Positions 52,391 through 64,000 of a stretch of 64,000 bases of DNA are shown here, piece after piece; the stretch's first letter is position 1, and every line of letters begins with the position of its first letter. This DNA is from Escarpia spicata (Eukaryota > Annelida > Polychaeta > Sabellida > Siboglinidae), in the NCBI GenBank assembly GCA_963995525.1, contig OZ023206.1, positions 22,352,631 to 22,416,630 of the forward strand. The letters are read 5' to 3'. The notes beneath the pieces were generated by a model. It did no database searches, was not told where the DNA came from, and saw only the letters and a program-made list of their open reading frames with translations. Position numbers and translations under genes: made by a program.

Positions 52391-54155
52391 TGTAACGGTA
52401 TTGCTCGTATCTTTGTATTATATAACATACAAACAACACGTCGAGATAATATGTTTAATACTTTGCTGTCTGGATACACAGCTACACTGGTCTAAATCCT
52501 AGGCTAGACTGATTCACTACACTAACAGCGGCGGCAGCGCCCACTACTCTATATGCTAATTGGAATCCAGAGGTTGCCGCTAGGCAATCAGTCCAAATAT
52601 GCCCTCCATGCTGGGCATCAGTTCGATAGCATCGCTGACATTTCTTCCTTGGATTGTTGGTGCAAGTAGACTGTTTCGCGTCGGCAACTGTCTCTTAGTC
52701 CGGCGTGACATCAAAACGTTGCACGGGCGAGCTTTGCAAGCCTTCTGTTGGTGTGTTGCGCCATTCCAGAATAGCTTTCAGTGGGTCGCTTCCATCCAGT
52801 TTGGTCTTCTTGAACAAAGCTTTAGTTATTTTCACAGCGTTCTCCGCTTTCCAGTTGGGGCTTGATGTTATGTGCACAAAACCCCACTCACGAGTAAATT
52901 TCGCAAAGTCCTGTGACCCATACTGTGAAGCATTGTCACTGACCAGAATTGAAGGAACTCCGTGACGTGCGAAGTGTGGCCGTAGAGCGTTGACAACAGC
53001 CTGTGTCGTTGTCTTCTTCAGCTCGTTGATCTCGAAGAAGTTACTGTAGTAGCCTACCAGTATGACATACTGGTGTCCGTCGAACTCAAACAAATCTGTT
53101 GCGACCTTGGCCCATGGCAGATGGGGGAACTCGTGTGTTTGCAGCGCCTCACGGCACTGTTCCGGTCGGTGTGCATTGCAAACGTCGCACTTGCTGATGT
53201 GGTCCTTCACCTCAGCGTTCATACCGGGCCAATAGATGACTTCGCGCGCCCTGTGCAGGCATCCCTCTATTCCAATATAGACCATTCCGGGTCACATCAC
53301 ATGGGGGATTACTAATCTGTCTCCCTTGAAGATTAATTGATCTTCAACTAACAGTTCATCTTTGAACTGCACGTACGGTTTTAGTGCTTCCTACTCGCTG
53401 CTGGCCACCCTGACTTGATGGCCTTCTCGAGTTCTCGCAACACTGAGTCTTCCTTCGTGGCGTGCTGCAGCTGGATCAGTTTATCTTCAGGCAGCATGAT
53501 GTTGTCGCTGTACATCATCTCGTCTAAGTCGTCAACTTTATTGACATCGCCATTCGTATCTCGCCGAGTGTCTCGTTTAGCCTCCATGTTATACGCTCGG
53601 CTCAACGTATCTGCAAGGTACTTTTCCGATCCTTTCTTATACCTCACTTCGAGTGGATTCTTCTGCAGTCGCAATCTCATGCGCTGCAGTTGCTTCGGTG
53701 CCATGTGTATTTCTCTCTTGAAGATAGTTTCTAGCGGCTTGTGGTCAGACTCCACGTGTACTACATCTCGACCATATATGTAGTCGTTGAACCGCTCGCA
53801 CGTGAACACTATCGCCAACAGTTCCTTCTCGATCTGTGCGTAGTTTTGTTCGGTATCCGTCATGGCTCTGCTTGCGTAACATATCGGCTGGCCGTCCTGC
53901 ATGAGCGCAGCTCCCAAGCCTGTTTGCGACGCGTCTGCCTGAATTGTTACGTCTTTAACCACATCATAGTAACGCAGCACTGGGGCGTTACTGAGCTTCT
54001 CGTGTATCGCACACACTGCTTTGGGGTGCGACTCGTTCCACGTGAACTCCTTTTCCTTGCGTATCAATTCACGCAACGGAGCTGTGAGGTCGGTCAATCC
54101 CTTCACAAACTTACCTAGGCACTGCACTGTACCAATTAGGCGGCGTACTCCTAGT
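52391..54155 (-). mobile_element. Ty3/gypsy fragment, 5' truncated (RNase H, integrase, 3' LTR remnant)
   Basis: Minus-strand pol remnant. From about 54150: end of RT (VRRLIGTVQCLGKFVKGLTD), RNase H with YASRAMTDTEQNYAQIEKEL and VHVESDHKPLE, then a frameshift near 53290-53380 and an integrase with HHCC finger remnants (ISKCDVCNAHRP), ATDLFEFDG, LVSDNASQY and KAENAVKI (D,D,E). A likely LTR segment lies at 52391 to about 52600, starting TGTAACGG on the plus strand. gag, protease and most of RT are missing. It begins only 14 bases after the stop codon of the recombinase gene. Confidence 0.88.
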
Positions 54156-56279
54156 TGAATTGAATGGCTGTATATATTATACTGTTATTACAGATTTGTT
54201 TACACATGTATACATGTCTAAAAGGCAAAAACATGAATATTGTTTAAAATATAATTATAGACTGGTTGAATTTGCCCACATAATATTGTTGAGGTTGTAA
54301 CGTGAGTGAGGTAACGTGACGACTTTTTTTTATCTTTGATGTGCAGCTTTTGGATAAAATATATAATACTAATACAATGAAGTTAATTGTACTTGTTGTT
54401 TAGTTAAGTGCTTTTATGCCAAGGCCAATAGATAATTTAGCAGCAAAGTTGAAGGAAAATATTTTCTTTTCATGTAACGTGACTAAATTGTATGTGGGAA
54501 CTACAAAATCCAACATTTTGAATAAATGCTTACCTAGTGTTGTAGACTATAACCCATGTCACTGTTTGCCTTAAATGTTTTAGAGTGATCAATAATATTA
54601 TGAGATGTGCTGAAAAACCCAAAACAGTTTAAATGTAATTGGAATTGCCCAGATGTTGGGTTCAGCTGTTTTTGTTTTATGACATCTGTATATTGATGTA
54701 CTGTTTTGTATGAAATAAATTACTGGGTACTTGAATTGATATATGGCTGATTGAATTGATTGAGAAAAAAAATTATCTTAAATAGTTTACTTAATTAATT
54801 CCCTTCCATTGAAAATGTACTAGAAGCATGCATTAACAGGTGTTCAATTAGTTTTAATGTTTTTCTGTCATAAAAAATTGTGAGAGGTTGGCTGCAAAAT
54901 AGGTGGGAGACGGGATGTTGAGACCCTTGCCACATCCCCGCATGACCACCTAAAGACAAGTGATACCGAATTGTGTAGAAATGTAGTATTCGTGACGGTG
55001 TTTCCTACATGATTACATGCTTGGAATCAAAATGGTTTTCAATGAATGAACAAACAACAGTATTTTTATTTTGATGATTTATTAAAACAACTTGACATAG
55101 CATCATTAATATCATCGTGGGTGGTCATTCTATACAATCATCATTAAAATGTCAATGGCAATGCCATTATGATATACAAGCTAAGTAACATGGTCTCCTT
55201 GGCTAGGCATATTTGTCTTTTTGTGTTGTTTGCACACATAACAGTGTGCAAGCTAACTTGCTTTCTAGCTAGCTGTACTAATATGTATTACCAATAAATA
55301 TAAATGTAAACGAAATTTCAAAAATATCACCTAGAGACTCTCTTGGATTTCTTGTGAAACTTCCAGCCCAGCTTTCCGGAAAAAAAAGAAAATCTAGATT
55401 ATATATAGGTTTTTATATGCAATTGGAAGCATCTGGTGAGGCCTTAATGGATGGATGCAGTTGGTCCCCAGATGGGTGCAGTTGAACGGTATTTGTTGGT
55501 CCTTAAGGCCTTTGGTGAGCATGGAATCTCTTGGATTTCGAAACTTAAACGTTAAAAGGTATACTACGGATTGTTGCTATACTACAGCATAGCCATAGGG
55601 ATTTAGGGGCCTACGACTACGTAGTCGTATACATGCATCCACATGTAACAATCACCCTTAGCTGACCTTTAACACCAACTCTTACGAATTGTGGAAACAA
55701 TTAATTAATTGTTTAGGTAAGAAATGTTCATATACCAAACGCTATGATCGTAGCCAGCAGAATTAATTCATTTCGAAGAATCAATCAACACACTGACGCA
55801 GCGTCACGACTCACAGCCACGCCCATAGGCAGTCAAGAGGCAGAGCAAGCACTGAAATGTCTGAGCGTATTCCCGTCATTCACTGCATACTAATAGCATA
55901 ACGACATAGTAGATGTTTCGCTAACTATACTTATGTTCATATAATGCAGACATATTAAATATTGTCCACAATAATTATAATGTCCATAGTAAACACTTCG
56001 GGTAATTCCTATCGGCTGGTGTACTGACAGATAATATATGAGATATGTTGTCCGCTTCGAATAAATCGTCCTCGCATAAAATACTCCCCCGTTGGCAATA
56101 TCTTCAGTCTCGTGTACGATGCTGTCTATTAAACGTCGTTCATTTTTGTTATCGTATTGAAACATCCCGTGTTCAAACATAACTTTATTGGTATCGGCCT
56201 TCGACTTAGTCTACATTTCGCAGCAGTGTTTTACTACTTGACTCGACGGTCTACCGCAAAAAAGGCTAATCAAATATAT
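54156..56279. other. Unassigned AT-rich DNA inside the putative giant element
   Basis: About 2.1 kb without a recognised gene. A minus-strand open frame at 55890-56180 (96 codons) has no family resemblance that I can name. Original 3' sequence of the recombinase gene, including its poly(A) site, may lie here, displaced by the gypsy insertion. Confidence 0.4.
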
Positions 56280-56720
<441 letters not shown>

Positions 56721-57530
56721 GAAGCCTGAAAGGCCGATTTTTCGTAAGCAGTGACACACGGGAATGACGGTTATATTTTCACCGATGTTGGACAATTGAA
56801 CAATATTACATTTTAGTATCCAAGTATACCGTATGATACTAACGTAATATTGTTAATTAAATTGTTGTTTCTACTATACAGAAGAGATATATTACAACGC
56901 ATTCTATGCGAATGCTCGGGCTTTTAGCGTTCACCACTAAGAAAGGCCGAAAGTCCGAGTTTTTGTGACCAGTGACACACGGGAATGACGGTTATATGTT
57001 CACCGAAATTGGACAAACTAATGGTACCGAATGCTCGGGCTTGTAGCCTTTCTGCCAAGAAGAGCTAAAAGGCTAAAAGCCCGAGGTTTCGTGACTAGTG
57101 ACACACGGGAATGACAGTGTTATACGTTCTCATGCGTTGGAAAAATGCAATATTATCGTACTGTAACATTGCTCAGTGTATGTAGTATATGTAAGGCCTA
57201 CGATGATTGCACTAGAAAAATGGTTCCGAATGCTCGGGCTTTTAGCCTCTCCTCCAAGCACAGGCTCGCCCGACTGTTCGTGACCAGTGTCAGTGCCACA
57301 CGGGAATGGGCCGAACAACGGAATAGCGTACATATATGTAGCGTGCGTAACACAAAATGTCTTGAATTACTTCACATCGCCATGTGAATGCTAAATTTAG
57401 CATCACGCGGTACACATTTAGCGGTTGACGTCATGGTCTCGAATGGTCGGGCTTTAGACACACCCCGCTCGCGACCGGGTTGGCCGAGTTCCCCGTCCCC
57501 CGGGTCATTCCCGGTGTAGCTATCAATGCA

Positions 57531-58364
57531 GTATGTTGAAACGTGTGCGCGACTCATTAAAACACTTCTTTTGTAATAAATACGAATCAGTTTATTACGA
57601 AAAGTTGGTATTGTGACCACAATAGTTGGAACATTTATTTGTGATCTTCATAATCGGAGTTGGCGTTGCGACGGAGCAGTTCTGATGTTAAAAGATGAGT
57701 GAGTGGCTTGAGGTTGCCGCTATAGTTAGGTACGGCTAAAGCGCGGTCCGCGAGAGCTGTGCCGCCATTAATGGGGTCAGCATAGTAACGTTTTGTCTGA
57801 TTATAAGAAAACAGACCTGCAACATTTCTTAAACTTCTCACCTGCTGTTATTATCATCTCATTGACAAGCTGATCGAGCTCAGTCAAAATCTATTATTTC
57901 TAGTTCTCGTAAAATGCCTCTATGTGTGACACCCGTCAATATTTACGAATGGATGCAGGCAGTAATCCGGCTAAAGGGTCAACTAGCCAAATTGCTACCA
58001 AATACCGTTCCGCTTAGTAAAATCAGCTAAAAATATACCACTTTACTGTCAACAACTTCTATAATCACACCTGGAAATCTGACTATACTAGATGGCTCCA
58101 CTCACGGACAGTTGGAATTGTGCAACGAGCTCCACAAATACCGATTTTGTTGATACTAGTTGGCGTTTCCAATTGTGTTCAAGTGCATCAGTTGGTGGAC
58201 TGTGGTCCCCCGACTCCACCGACGACACGTTTGTCAGCGATACGACCGGGAACGATAGGAAACGATAAGTGAAAAAATAGACTGACAAACTTGAACTCCC
58301 GCCTTTGTTGTTGCCATGACCGTATAATGTAAACAACTACCGTACACCACCAAATAGAGACACA
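57531..58364. other. Unassigned spacer right of the putative element
   Basis: No gene, repeat or terminal inverted sequence recognised between the last A module and the LINE ORF1 remnant. Confidence 0.45.
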
Positions 58365-58971
58365 TTGTTGTTAAGCAATCACAAACTCACCATGCCCAAT
58401 AAAGGACAGAAAAATGGTAGTGTCAACCAGACTGACAGCACTTCAGTCACAGAGACTCTGAATCAAGACATGCGCGCGGCAATAATTTCCCTTATCCAAA
58501 CCAACGACCCAATCATTGCCTCAGTCGTTGACTCAATTAGTCAGGCGATCATTGCCTTGCTAAATGGGAATACAAACTTTACTAGCAAAATCGTTGAGTC
58601 AGTCTTAACATCTGACGCTGTGGCAGACATCAGGCAAGAAGTGTTCAAATCATGCCAGATGGATATCGCCAAAGCTGCTACTGAAGCTGATGAAATGACC
58701 GCACGCGTCACGAACCTGGAGGCGGACAAAGTTAAGTTGTATGAAGAGATAGATGCAGGTGAACAGTACAGTAGAATAAACTGTTTAATCGTGCATGCTG
58801 TGCCCAACTCCGCTGACTCAGAGACCGCTGTGCTGGACATCTTCCAAAATAAACTCGGCACTTCGACTGGACGCGAACACATCGACCGATGCCACCGTCT
58901 GGAATCGTCTGCAAACTCGACTAACCGAAGCCGCGACCAATTATTGTGAAATTCACCGGAATTGTTTTGGT
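58365..58971 (+). mobile_element. LINE ORF1 remnant (coiled coil plus RRM-like)
   Basis: Frame 58365-58949 starts with a polar N terminus, then a predicted coiled coil (TNLEADKVKLYEEIDAGEQY) and an RRM-like part with SRINCLIVHAVP and IDRCHRLE, the pattern of L1-like ORF1 (transposase 22) proteins. A one-base frameshift near 58922 leads into PRPIIVKFTG, the expected continuation. The sequence stops at the TTAA where a Kolobok-like element inserted. Its RT may be the fragment at 60425, but that is uncertain. Confidence 0.75.
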
Positions 58972-59160
58972 TTAAAGGCCATATCCTGGAATAAAATGTG
59001 CTCTTTTCCTTAATAACAAATGGTTTATGCCCTTTCAAATGATGATTTTGCCAAAATGTTTAAATATGGTATATGAGCATACGACATAAAAAGAGCCTTT
59101 AAATTTGCCATTTTACGGAAACTCCCGAGCGATGCCGGGTTTGCATTTGTTGCTGAAACG

Positions 59161-59168
59161 TGACGTCA
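59161..59168 (+). promoter_or_regulatory. CRE-like TGACGTCA palindrome upstream of the acidic ORF
   Basis: A perfect CRE consensus 89 bases before the ATG at 59257, in the context CGTGACGTCAGTCGTGG. A mirrored copy, CGCGACGTCAGTTGTGG on the minus strand, lies at about 59848-59863 upstream of the THAP ORF. Promoter function is inferred. Confidence 0.4.
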
Positions 59169-59256
59169 GTCGTGGTTCCGCCGTCAGTTAGTGCAGCGGC
59201 TTCACGCCTGCGGCGCCTGTGCAGTCGCGCGGTGTCATGTAAACAACTCGATACAA

Positions 59257-59415
59257 ATGGCGGCTTACTCGAGTAGTTCAGAGAGCGATATCAATTTTGA
59301 CGCGGATCACGAAACATTTGATCATATATATTTCGGTGACAGTGAAGATGACATTGCTGAGATCGACAATATTGATGTTAGCCAGTTAGTGTGGCACCGT
59401 ATAGACACGAACTAG
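59257..59415 (+). CDS. Small acidic protein of the Kolobok-like element
   Basis: Encodes 52 residues starting MAAYSSSSESDINFDADHET and ending WHRIDTN. It is strongly acidic with a Ser-rich start, like the N-terminal part of proteins often found in THAP-carrying invertebrate transposons. It may be the first exon of a longer spliced product, as a possible GT donor occurs near 59385. Its 3' end overlaps the end of the minus-strand THAP ORF by 30 bases. Function unknown. Confidence 0.4.
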   Translation: MAAYSSSSESDINFDADHETFDHIYFGDSEDDIAEIDNIDVSQLVWHRIDTN

Positions 59416-59760
59416 TGAAGAAGCTCCGACAACTGACCGAGCCCACTTGTGCAGATTCGCCGGTAACCGAATCGCCTTCGCCTCTGTTGTGTTCGTCGAA
59501 GGAACGGCAGATTTCTTTACATCTAACTTACGCCTGAAACCCATCTTCCATTGTACGAAGCCTTCGAAGTCGCCAGGCGCAACGAAATGCGAACCACAAA
59601 TAGTGCTAGTTGCCGTAGCATGGGCCCAGTCGGCCCTGTTGTTGTTTCGAACAAAACGTTTCCATTTCTGCCGAGTAACTGGCTCTTTGGGAAATTCGTG
59701 CACAGAATGGCCAGTCAGATTCGAATGGTTGCAGTTTGCAACAACACATTTGTTCACCAT
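59386..59760 (-). CDS. THAP-domain protein
   Basis: Encodes 124 residues. The start at 59760 was chosen because the THAP fold begins right after Met: MVNKCVVANC supplies the first two zinc-binding Cys, HEFPKEP and QKWKRFV supply the conserved Pro and Trp, and ICGSHF gives the C-x2-H pair. AVPSTNT matches the AVPTxF-like closing motif. The C2CH finger is therefore complete. THAP fingers bind DNA, and in P-element and Kolobok transposons they recognise the element ends. A short basic tail follows and no catalytic domain is present. An in-frame extension upstream to 59883 exists but lies outside the fold. Confidence 0.82.
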   Translation of the reverse strand: MVNKCVVANCNHSNLTGHSVHEFPKEPVTRQKWKRFVRNNNRADWAHATATSTICGSHFVAPGDFEGFVQWKMGFRRKLDVKKSAVPSTNTTEAKAIRLPANLHKWARSVVGASSLVRVYTVPH

Positions 59761-60053
59761 TTCTATATGTGAATGAATGTATACCAGTTCAAATATCCAC
59801 CAATGAAATCCAGCCGCCGAGAACGCTTGCGATCCCGGGAATGTTTTCCACAACTGACGTCGCGATTCTGCCTGTCGCGGCATTTTCGGAAAACAAACTT
59901 TTCGAAGCCTGCGCCAGGACAGGTCCCATTTAATGTCAATTTTAGAAATGTTTCAGCAAACGTGTGGTTTCTGGGATGTCATTATATTGCAGAACACATG
60001 TACATGCATATTTTTATGTTTAGTAGCAATATTTCCCCCCCAGGATATGGCCT

Positions 60054-60424
60054 TTAATGAAGACACATCTTCTTGTAATTATTATTCACATCCACTATGT
60101 ATATACACCCTGTATTTACAGTATTTTATAGATAAATGTGTTTTTGCTGACATTTACTCTTTTCTTATTTAAATAGTGCAATTTCATATTATTTACATTT
60201 TAATCTGCAGGTATATGATGTGCATTGATATATATCGATATACAGTCAATATTCACGTTGTCTTCATTTTTGGGGAGGGCAGTATTTATATATTTTCTTT
60301 TCACCACGTTTAATGTTAGTTATTTTTCATTTTTATTTTTGGGACAGTGCATTATATATAGTATTTCCCCAAAGCTTAGTGTCTACACAATAACCAGTAC
60401 GTAGAAATTGAAAATGTTAAGTCT
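60054..60424. other. AT-rich spacer right of the Kolobok-like element
   Basis: No gene recognised. It could be displaced sequence of the LINE that the Kolobok-like element interrupted. Confidence 0.4.
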
Positions 60425-60620
60425 AAGGAAATAGACTGGTGTCCCTAAGGGTTCAATTTTTGGGCCACTCTTGTTTATTATATATATATATATATATATA
60501 TATAAATGACATAGCACTTTCTAGTGACCTTTTCAAATTCATAACGTATGCTGACGACACCACCCTTACTAGTACACTAAACACATTTAACGATTCAGAA
60601 GGCCTCTTGACTCAGGCACT
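60425..60620 (+). mobile_element. LINE reverse transcriptase fragment split by a TA microsatellite
   Basis: TGVPKGSIFGPLLFI is in one frame up to 60480. After a (TA)n run the rest, INDIALSSDLFKFITYADD, continues in another frame. These are RT motifs B and C with catalytic YADD. The fragment joins a gypsy integrase tail near 60620. Confidence 0.82.
60478..60504. repeat. (TA)n expansion inside RT coding sequence
   Basis: Pure TA run where the conserved FIIYINDI segment would be expected. It has shifted the frame. Confidence 0.85.
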
Positions 60621-61031
60621 GGCAGTAAATAGTGACAATTACTTTGGTAACCGACTTGATGATTTAGCTAGGGCTTTGCAGCTGGCCAGACAGAATACCG
60701 CGGAAAGCCGTCGGTACAATAGGGCCAGACTGCAAGCTCGTGCAAACGCTAAACAAATCAAGAAGGGCGATTTTTTGATCGTTACTGCCGAAGAACGTCT
60801 CACCCTTACCTCCCGGTGGGATCCACTGTGGCTAGTTACGAGGATACGGGGATCTACCTTATGGCCACACCAACAACAAACGGGTAAAACATGACGTGTT
60901 CACCGCGCGAAGGTACGACTCGCTGACCCATCCCTCAATTGGGACGAGGTCATTCGCACCGTCGGAACACAAAGGCCCCGCATTCGTCTGGTGGCTAACG
61001 TATCGTCACGTCACGTCACGATCGCTCGATG
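60621..61031 (+). mobile_element. Gypsy/errantivirus-like integrase C-terminal remnant
   Basis: NYFGNRLDDLARALQLARQN and KKGDFLIVTAEERL resemble the C-terminal end of a gypsy integrase, with SRWDPLWLVTRIRG as the GPY/F-like segment. A frameshift near 60855 moves the frame. The tail (VRLADPSLNWDEVI) runs to a stop near 61030. A 70-bp inverted relative lies at 28198. The env remnant follows directly, as expected in an errantivirus-like order. Confidence 0.72.
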
Positions 61032-61323
61032 ACTGATGTCCCTGTGGCGCGGCCGGCCATTATAAGCCGATGCCGTGTTGCTCCGATAGTCAATCGTTCG
61101 AGTCGTTCCCGTTACCTGACGGTTTCGCCGCTGCTACTCGTACGGCGTGACGAACAGTGGCACAGCGTCGACTCTGGGGACATTGACTGCCCGTGGCCCC
61201 TTCGCTTAGTGCGACGACACGGACAGTGCAAATCATTTTTGAAGGTGAGAACTATCAAAATCAACGTTTAATTTGGAAACGGGCATTGTCACCTCCCACG
61301 GCGGTCCAACAAAAGCGTGCACG

Positions 61324-62945
61324 ATGGGACTTAATCCCCATTGTTTCGGCATTTTCACATTGACTCTGTTAATTGCTTCTTCTGTGTCGTTTAACCTTAA
61401 TGTGCCACAGAAACTGACCGATGGCGTTTTCGTGACCGGAGGTCGTAGCTTTGGACGCCCCACATGCTGACGTCACATTGCAGAAGAAAGTCCAGTCGTT
61501 GCGTGCGTATATCCACTCCTTGCTTTCCTCTCATTCCACCCCTGGCGTGACGAAGTGGTCAAGGTTACAACGCTTACAAGTCATCGAGAGTCAGATTCCG
61601 CACGCGACTGCTGCTAGGATCCGTCGGACTTGGCGTGCGTTGTTTGACTCGGTGGTACAATACTACACAATGTGTTTGGCGTTGCGACGGAGGCATAGGT
61701 GGATTCGACTAAACGGTGGGTTCAGTAGGTACGTTCGGACAATCAGCGCATAGTTCATAAATTCAATGAACTTGTGTCTGAGGTCAATCACACGTTTGCG
61801 GAGCTTCAACTCAACTGTAAATATATCCGGGACATCGAAGCGTACATCTCGAAATTGCACGACCATATTATGAAGTGGATGACTATTTCCACTATTGCTT
61901 TCGATAGCGACCGAGCCAGTCTCCGAATCGATCAGTGTTTATCGGCTCTGGATAGTGTGCACCTATTTTGGATCCACCAGCTTAGTCGATATCGGAGACA
62001 ACGCGCGGCACTAGAAAGTGGACTGTTTACAGAAGACTTTTTACCGCCGACGGATTTACGCATGATTTTGATGAATAGTCGCCATGGCCTGATTGCCCTG
62101 CGACTAGAATGGTATTACGAATTCGTCCGAATTGAAGCTACGTGGGAGGATGAGGAACATTTAGTGTTTACTGCAGAATTACCACTGACCAATCATGTTA
62201 AGTATCTGCGTTACCACCTTTGGACTTGGCCTGTTGCATCTAATGCGTCCGGCTATAGTCTAAAACTTCAGGTATCGACATATCTTGCTTATGATACGCT
62301 CAGTGTGGATATGTTTTTACCGCATGATTGTTTGGGACGTGATTAATGTGTTTGTAAAACGGGTCTCGTCTTTACAAAGGAAGGCTTAACATGTCCGCGG
62401 AGGATAATCACTAACAATCAAGATCTCCGTAAGACATACCTGGTCACGATTACTCGTTCCCCTACAACGGCTAGGTTATTCCACCAAAATGGTCATAATA
62501 CGTTTATTATTTTATCCCAGGGTGAACCGTGTAATGTATTTTGTCCTGGATCGCCGAGTAACGCAGGTTATTTGTCGTATGGCCTGTATGTCATTCATGT
62601 CCGCGAGGGATGTCGGGTCGTTGGTCGTGTGTGGACCTTACACGGTATGGTTAAACATTCACTACATATTGATGTTCAATCTCAAATGATTCCCACTGCG
62701 CCATTGAATTGGTTCGACCTTGTGTCACACCAAACTATTCAGTCTTGAACACCCCAGCTTGGAAATTTCTGTCTGAAATCAAAGATGTAAGCATAGCGAC
62801 GTTGGCCGTGTCAACTGATTAACCTGATTTGATTAATTGGGCGCCATCGTCCCACTACCGCTGGTGTTTTTTGTTATTCCTGGTCCTGCCTATTGCCGCC
62901 GGTGCACTGCTAATTTATTGGTGTCGCCACAAATGGCCTATGTGA
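61324..62945 (+). pseudogene. Decayed env-like gene of an errantivirus-like retroelement
   Basis: Glycoprotein gene remnant, split into about four frames. A signal-peptide-like start lies at 61324 (hydrophobic FGIFTLTLLIASSVSF). A helical, charged middle at about 61470-62345 includes SRYRRQRAALESG and EDFLPPTDLRMIL. A Cys-containing ectodomain part at about 62390-62745 includes YVIHVREGC. A transmembrane segment lies near 62862-62921 (LLFLVLPIAAGALLIYW). The order signal, helical ectodomain, TM and short tail, directly downstream of a gypsy integrase, fits the F-like env of insect-type errantiviruses. Stops at about 61468, 61752 and 62344 break it. The family assignment rests on layout and short motifs only. 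Confidence 0.6.
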
Positions 62946-64000
62946 CGCCGGGCGCGTCCTGTTCATTCTGTCCCCGAAGCACCTGTAGTTACCCTACCTG
63001 AAACCAGTAGCGACGTTCCGGGTGAATGCGTCACGATGTTAAGAGAGCACGCGACAATCTTTGGGTTGACGTCAACTTAACTGACGTCTTTGACTTGTGT
63101 CTCTTTGATAGCTGCACCGGCCGATTATCCTTCTACGGTTGTTGTTCACTTGATCATGTTTCTATTACATTTTGTTTCTCGTAAGTTGCCCACGAGTGTG
63201 TGCAACCATTGTACAAATGTTAATCGGATAGTTACGTGACTTTGTCGAATTGTTTAAGATGCTTATGCAGTGGGTTGTAGTGCATAACCGCTTGTTGTTC
63301 TTATATATTGATATGACTATGTGACCATTGCTTCCTGTTTCATGTACAAGATATTAAGCTATATTATTCATTGTGTATTTGACGATTGTGTTTATGATTT
63401 ATTTTCCTCCCGACGACCACCTTCTCGAAACTTTGGTGGTTCTTGAAATTAAGGTCCCACTGCGCTGTTCACGTGCGCGGCGTCAATTGCACATGCATGA
63501 GGTGATGCATTGTTTATGGATTACTGAATTGTGCTTGAGCAACCGTTTACTATATTGACGTCGTGTCAGCAAATTATGGCGCTAGCGTGTTTTCGCAGCA
63601 AGCAGTTTCACCGTTTTAAAATTGTAAGTTCTTCACACAAAGCAAATTTTCAAAAACAATAGCTTTGCATAAAAGGATCAAACAGATGGTAGCGTTACAA
63701 TATGAACATCCTATAGAATAGTTTGGTAAGGATTTTGTCGAATCGATTTTTCGACACGTCTATTGAAGTATCTAATGTGAGATTCGGCAAAATATGAAAG
63801 GCGACAGAAACTCGTAGGCAGAATAAACGGTTCTAGTGTACGTAAATCTATATAACTATGGATGAGTTTCCTGAAATGCATTGCCAATTGGTAGATCGAA
63901 AGTCAATGATTCACGGAAGAGAAGGAACGGAGAAAGAGACAAGTGTACATCGACGTCTAAGAGAATGTACACTTACAATCATTCAAAATTGACATATTAA
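62946..64000. other. Sequence after the env remnant, possible LTR region
   Basis: A 3' LTR would be expected here, but the other LTR is not in the window, so the borders cannot be seen. No gene recognised. Confidence 0.35.

Larger units (their letters stand above)
58976..60053. mobile_element. Kolobok-like DNA transposon, 1,078 bp, THAP-encoding
   Basis: Termini AGGCCATATCCTGG (58976-58989) and its exact reverse complement (60040-60053) form a perfect 14-bp inverted repeat, flanked by TTAA at 58972-58975 and 60054-60057. TTAA duplication together with a THAP-domain ORF is characteristic of the Kolobok superfamily. There is no DDE transposase domain, so the copy is non-autonomous. It carries two convergent small ORFs. 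It interrupts a LINE ORF1, which makes it younger than that LINE. Confidence 0.85.

Overview
This is animal nuclear DNA. Coding regions are split by GT-AG introns, SINEs have tRNA-like heads, there are many (CA)n and (TA)n microsatellites, and non-LTR and Ty3/gypsy retroelements lie among TTAA-flanked DNA transposons. An animal-type modular polyketide synthase, a THAP-domain protein and a metazoan Crypton-like recombinase suggest a marine invertebrate, perhaps a mollusc or other lophotrochozoan or a basal deuterostome. I cannot fix the species. One 200-bp assembly gap lies at 24041-24240.

Layout. (1) 1-6 kb: the 3' part of a type I polyketide synthase (AT, DH, a non-catalytic KR-like part, a degenerate ER, KR, ACP, TE) in two exons. 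(2) 6-10.6 kb: SINEs and microsatellites, then at 10.63 kb an isolated ketosynthase exon that implies a second PKS gene or a relic of one. (3) 11-21 kb: nested retroelements, namely two minus-strand LINEs, a decayed gypsy element and a LINE endonuclease fragment. (4) 21-24 kb: simple and tandem repeats, then the gap. (5) 24.8-31.9 kb: two more decayed LINEs with repeat DNA between them. (6) 32.4-34.6 kb: a 44-bp minisatellite of about 50 copies.

(7) 34.6-57.5 kb is the most interesting part. A 28-exon gene of about 1,020 codons (37.07-52.38 kb) encodes zinc-finger motifs, a Crypton-like tyrosine recombinase domain and a basic C-terminal domain. Every splice junction I assigned keeps the reading frame. 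Two tandem exon amplifications have grown inside it. The gene is bracketed by diverged inverted repeats at about 34.6-35.1 and 56.3-56.7 kb, which carry the same short motifs in the same inward order. The whole could be a 22-23 kb transposon mobilised by a tyrosine recombinase. A truncated gypsy element (52.4-54.2 kb) and a 753-bp TTAA element (44.6-45.3 kb) have landed inside it.

(8) 58.3-64 kb: a LINE ORF1 interrupted by a 1,078-bp Kolobok-like transposon (TTAA duplication, perfect 14-bp inverted termini, THAP ORF), then a LINE RT fragment split by a TA microsatellite, then the decayed 3' part of an env-carrying gypsy/errantivirus-like element.

Only the PKS and the recombinase gene look like intact multi-exon genes. 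The THAP ORF is intact but belongs to a transposon. All the retroelement reading frames carry stops, frameshifts or truncations.
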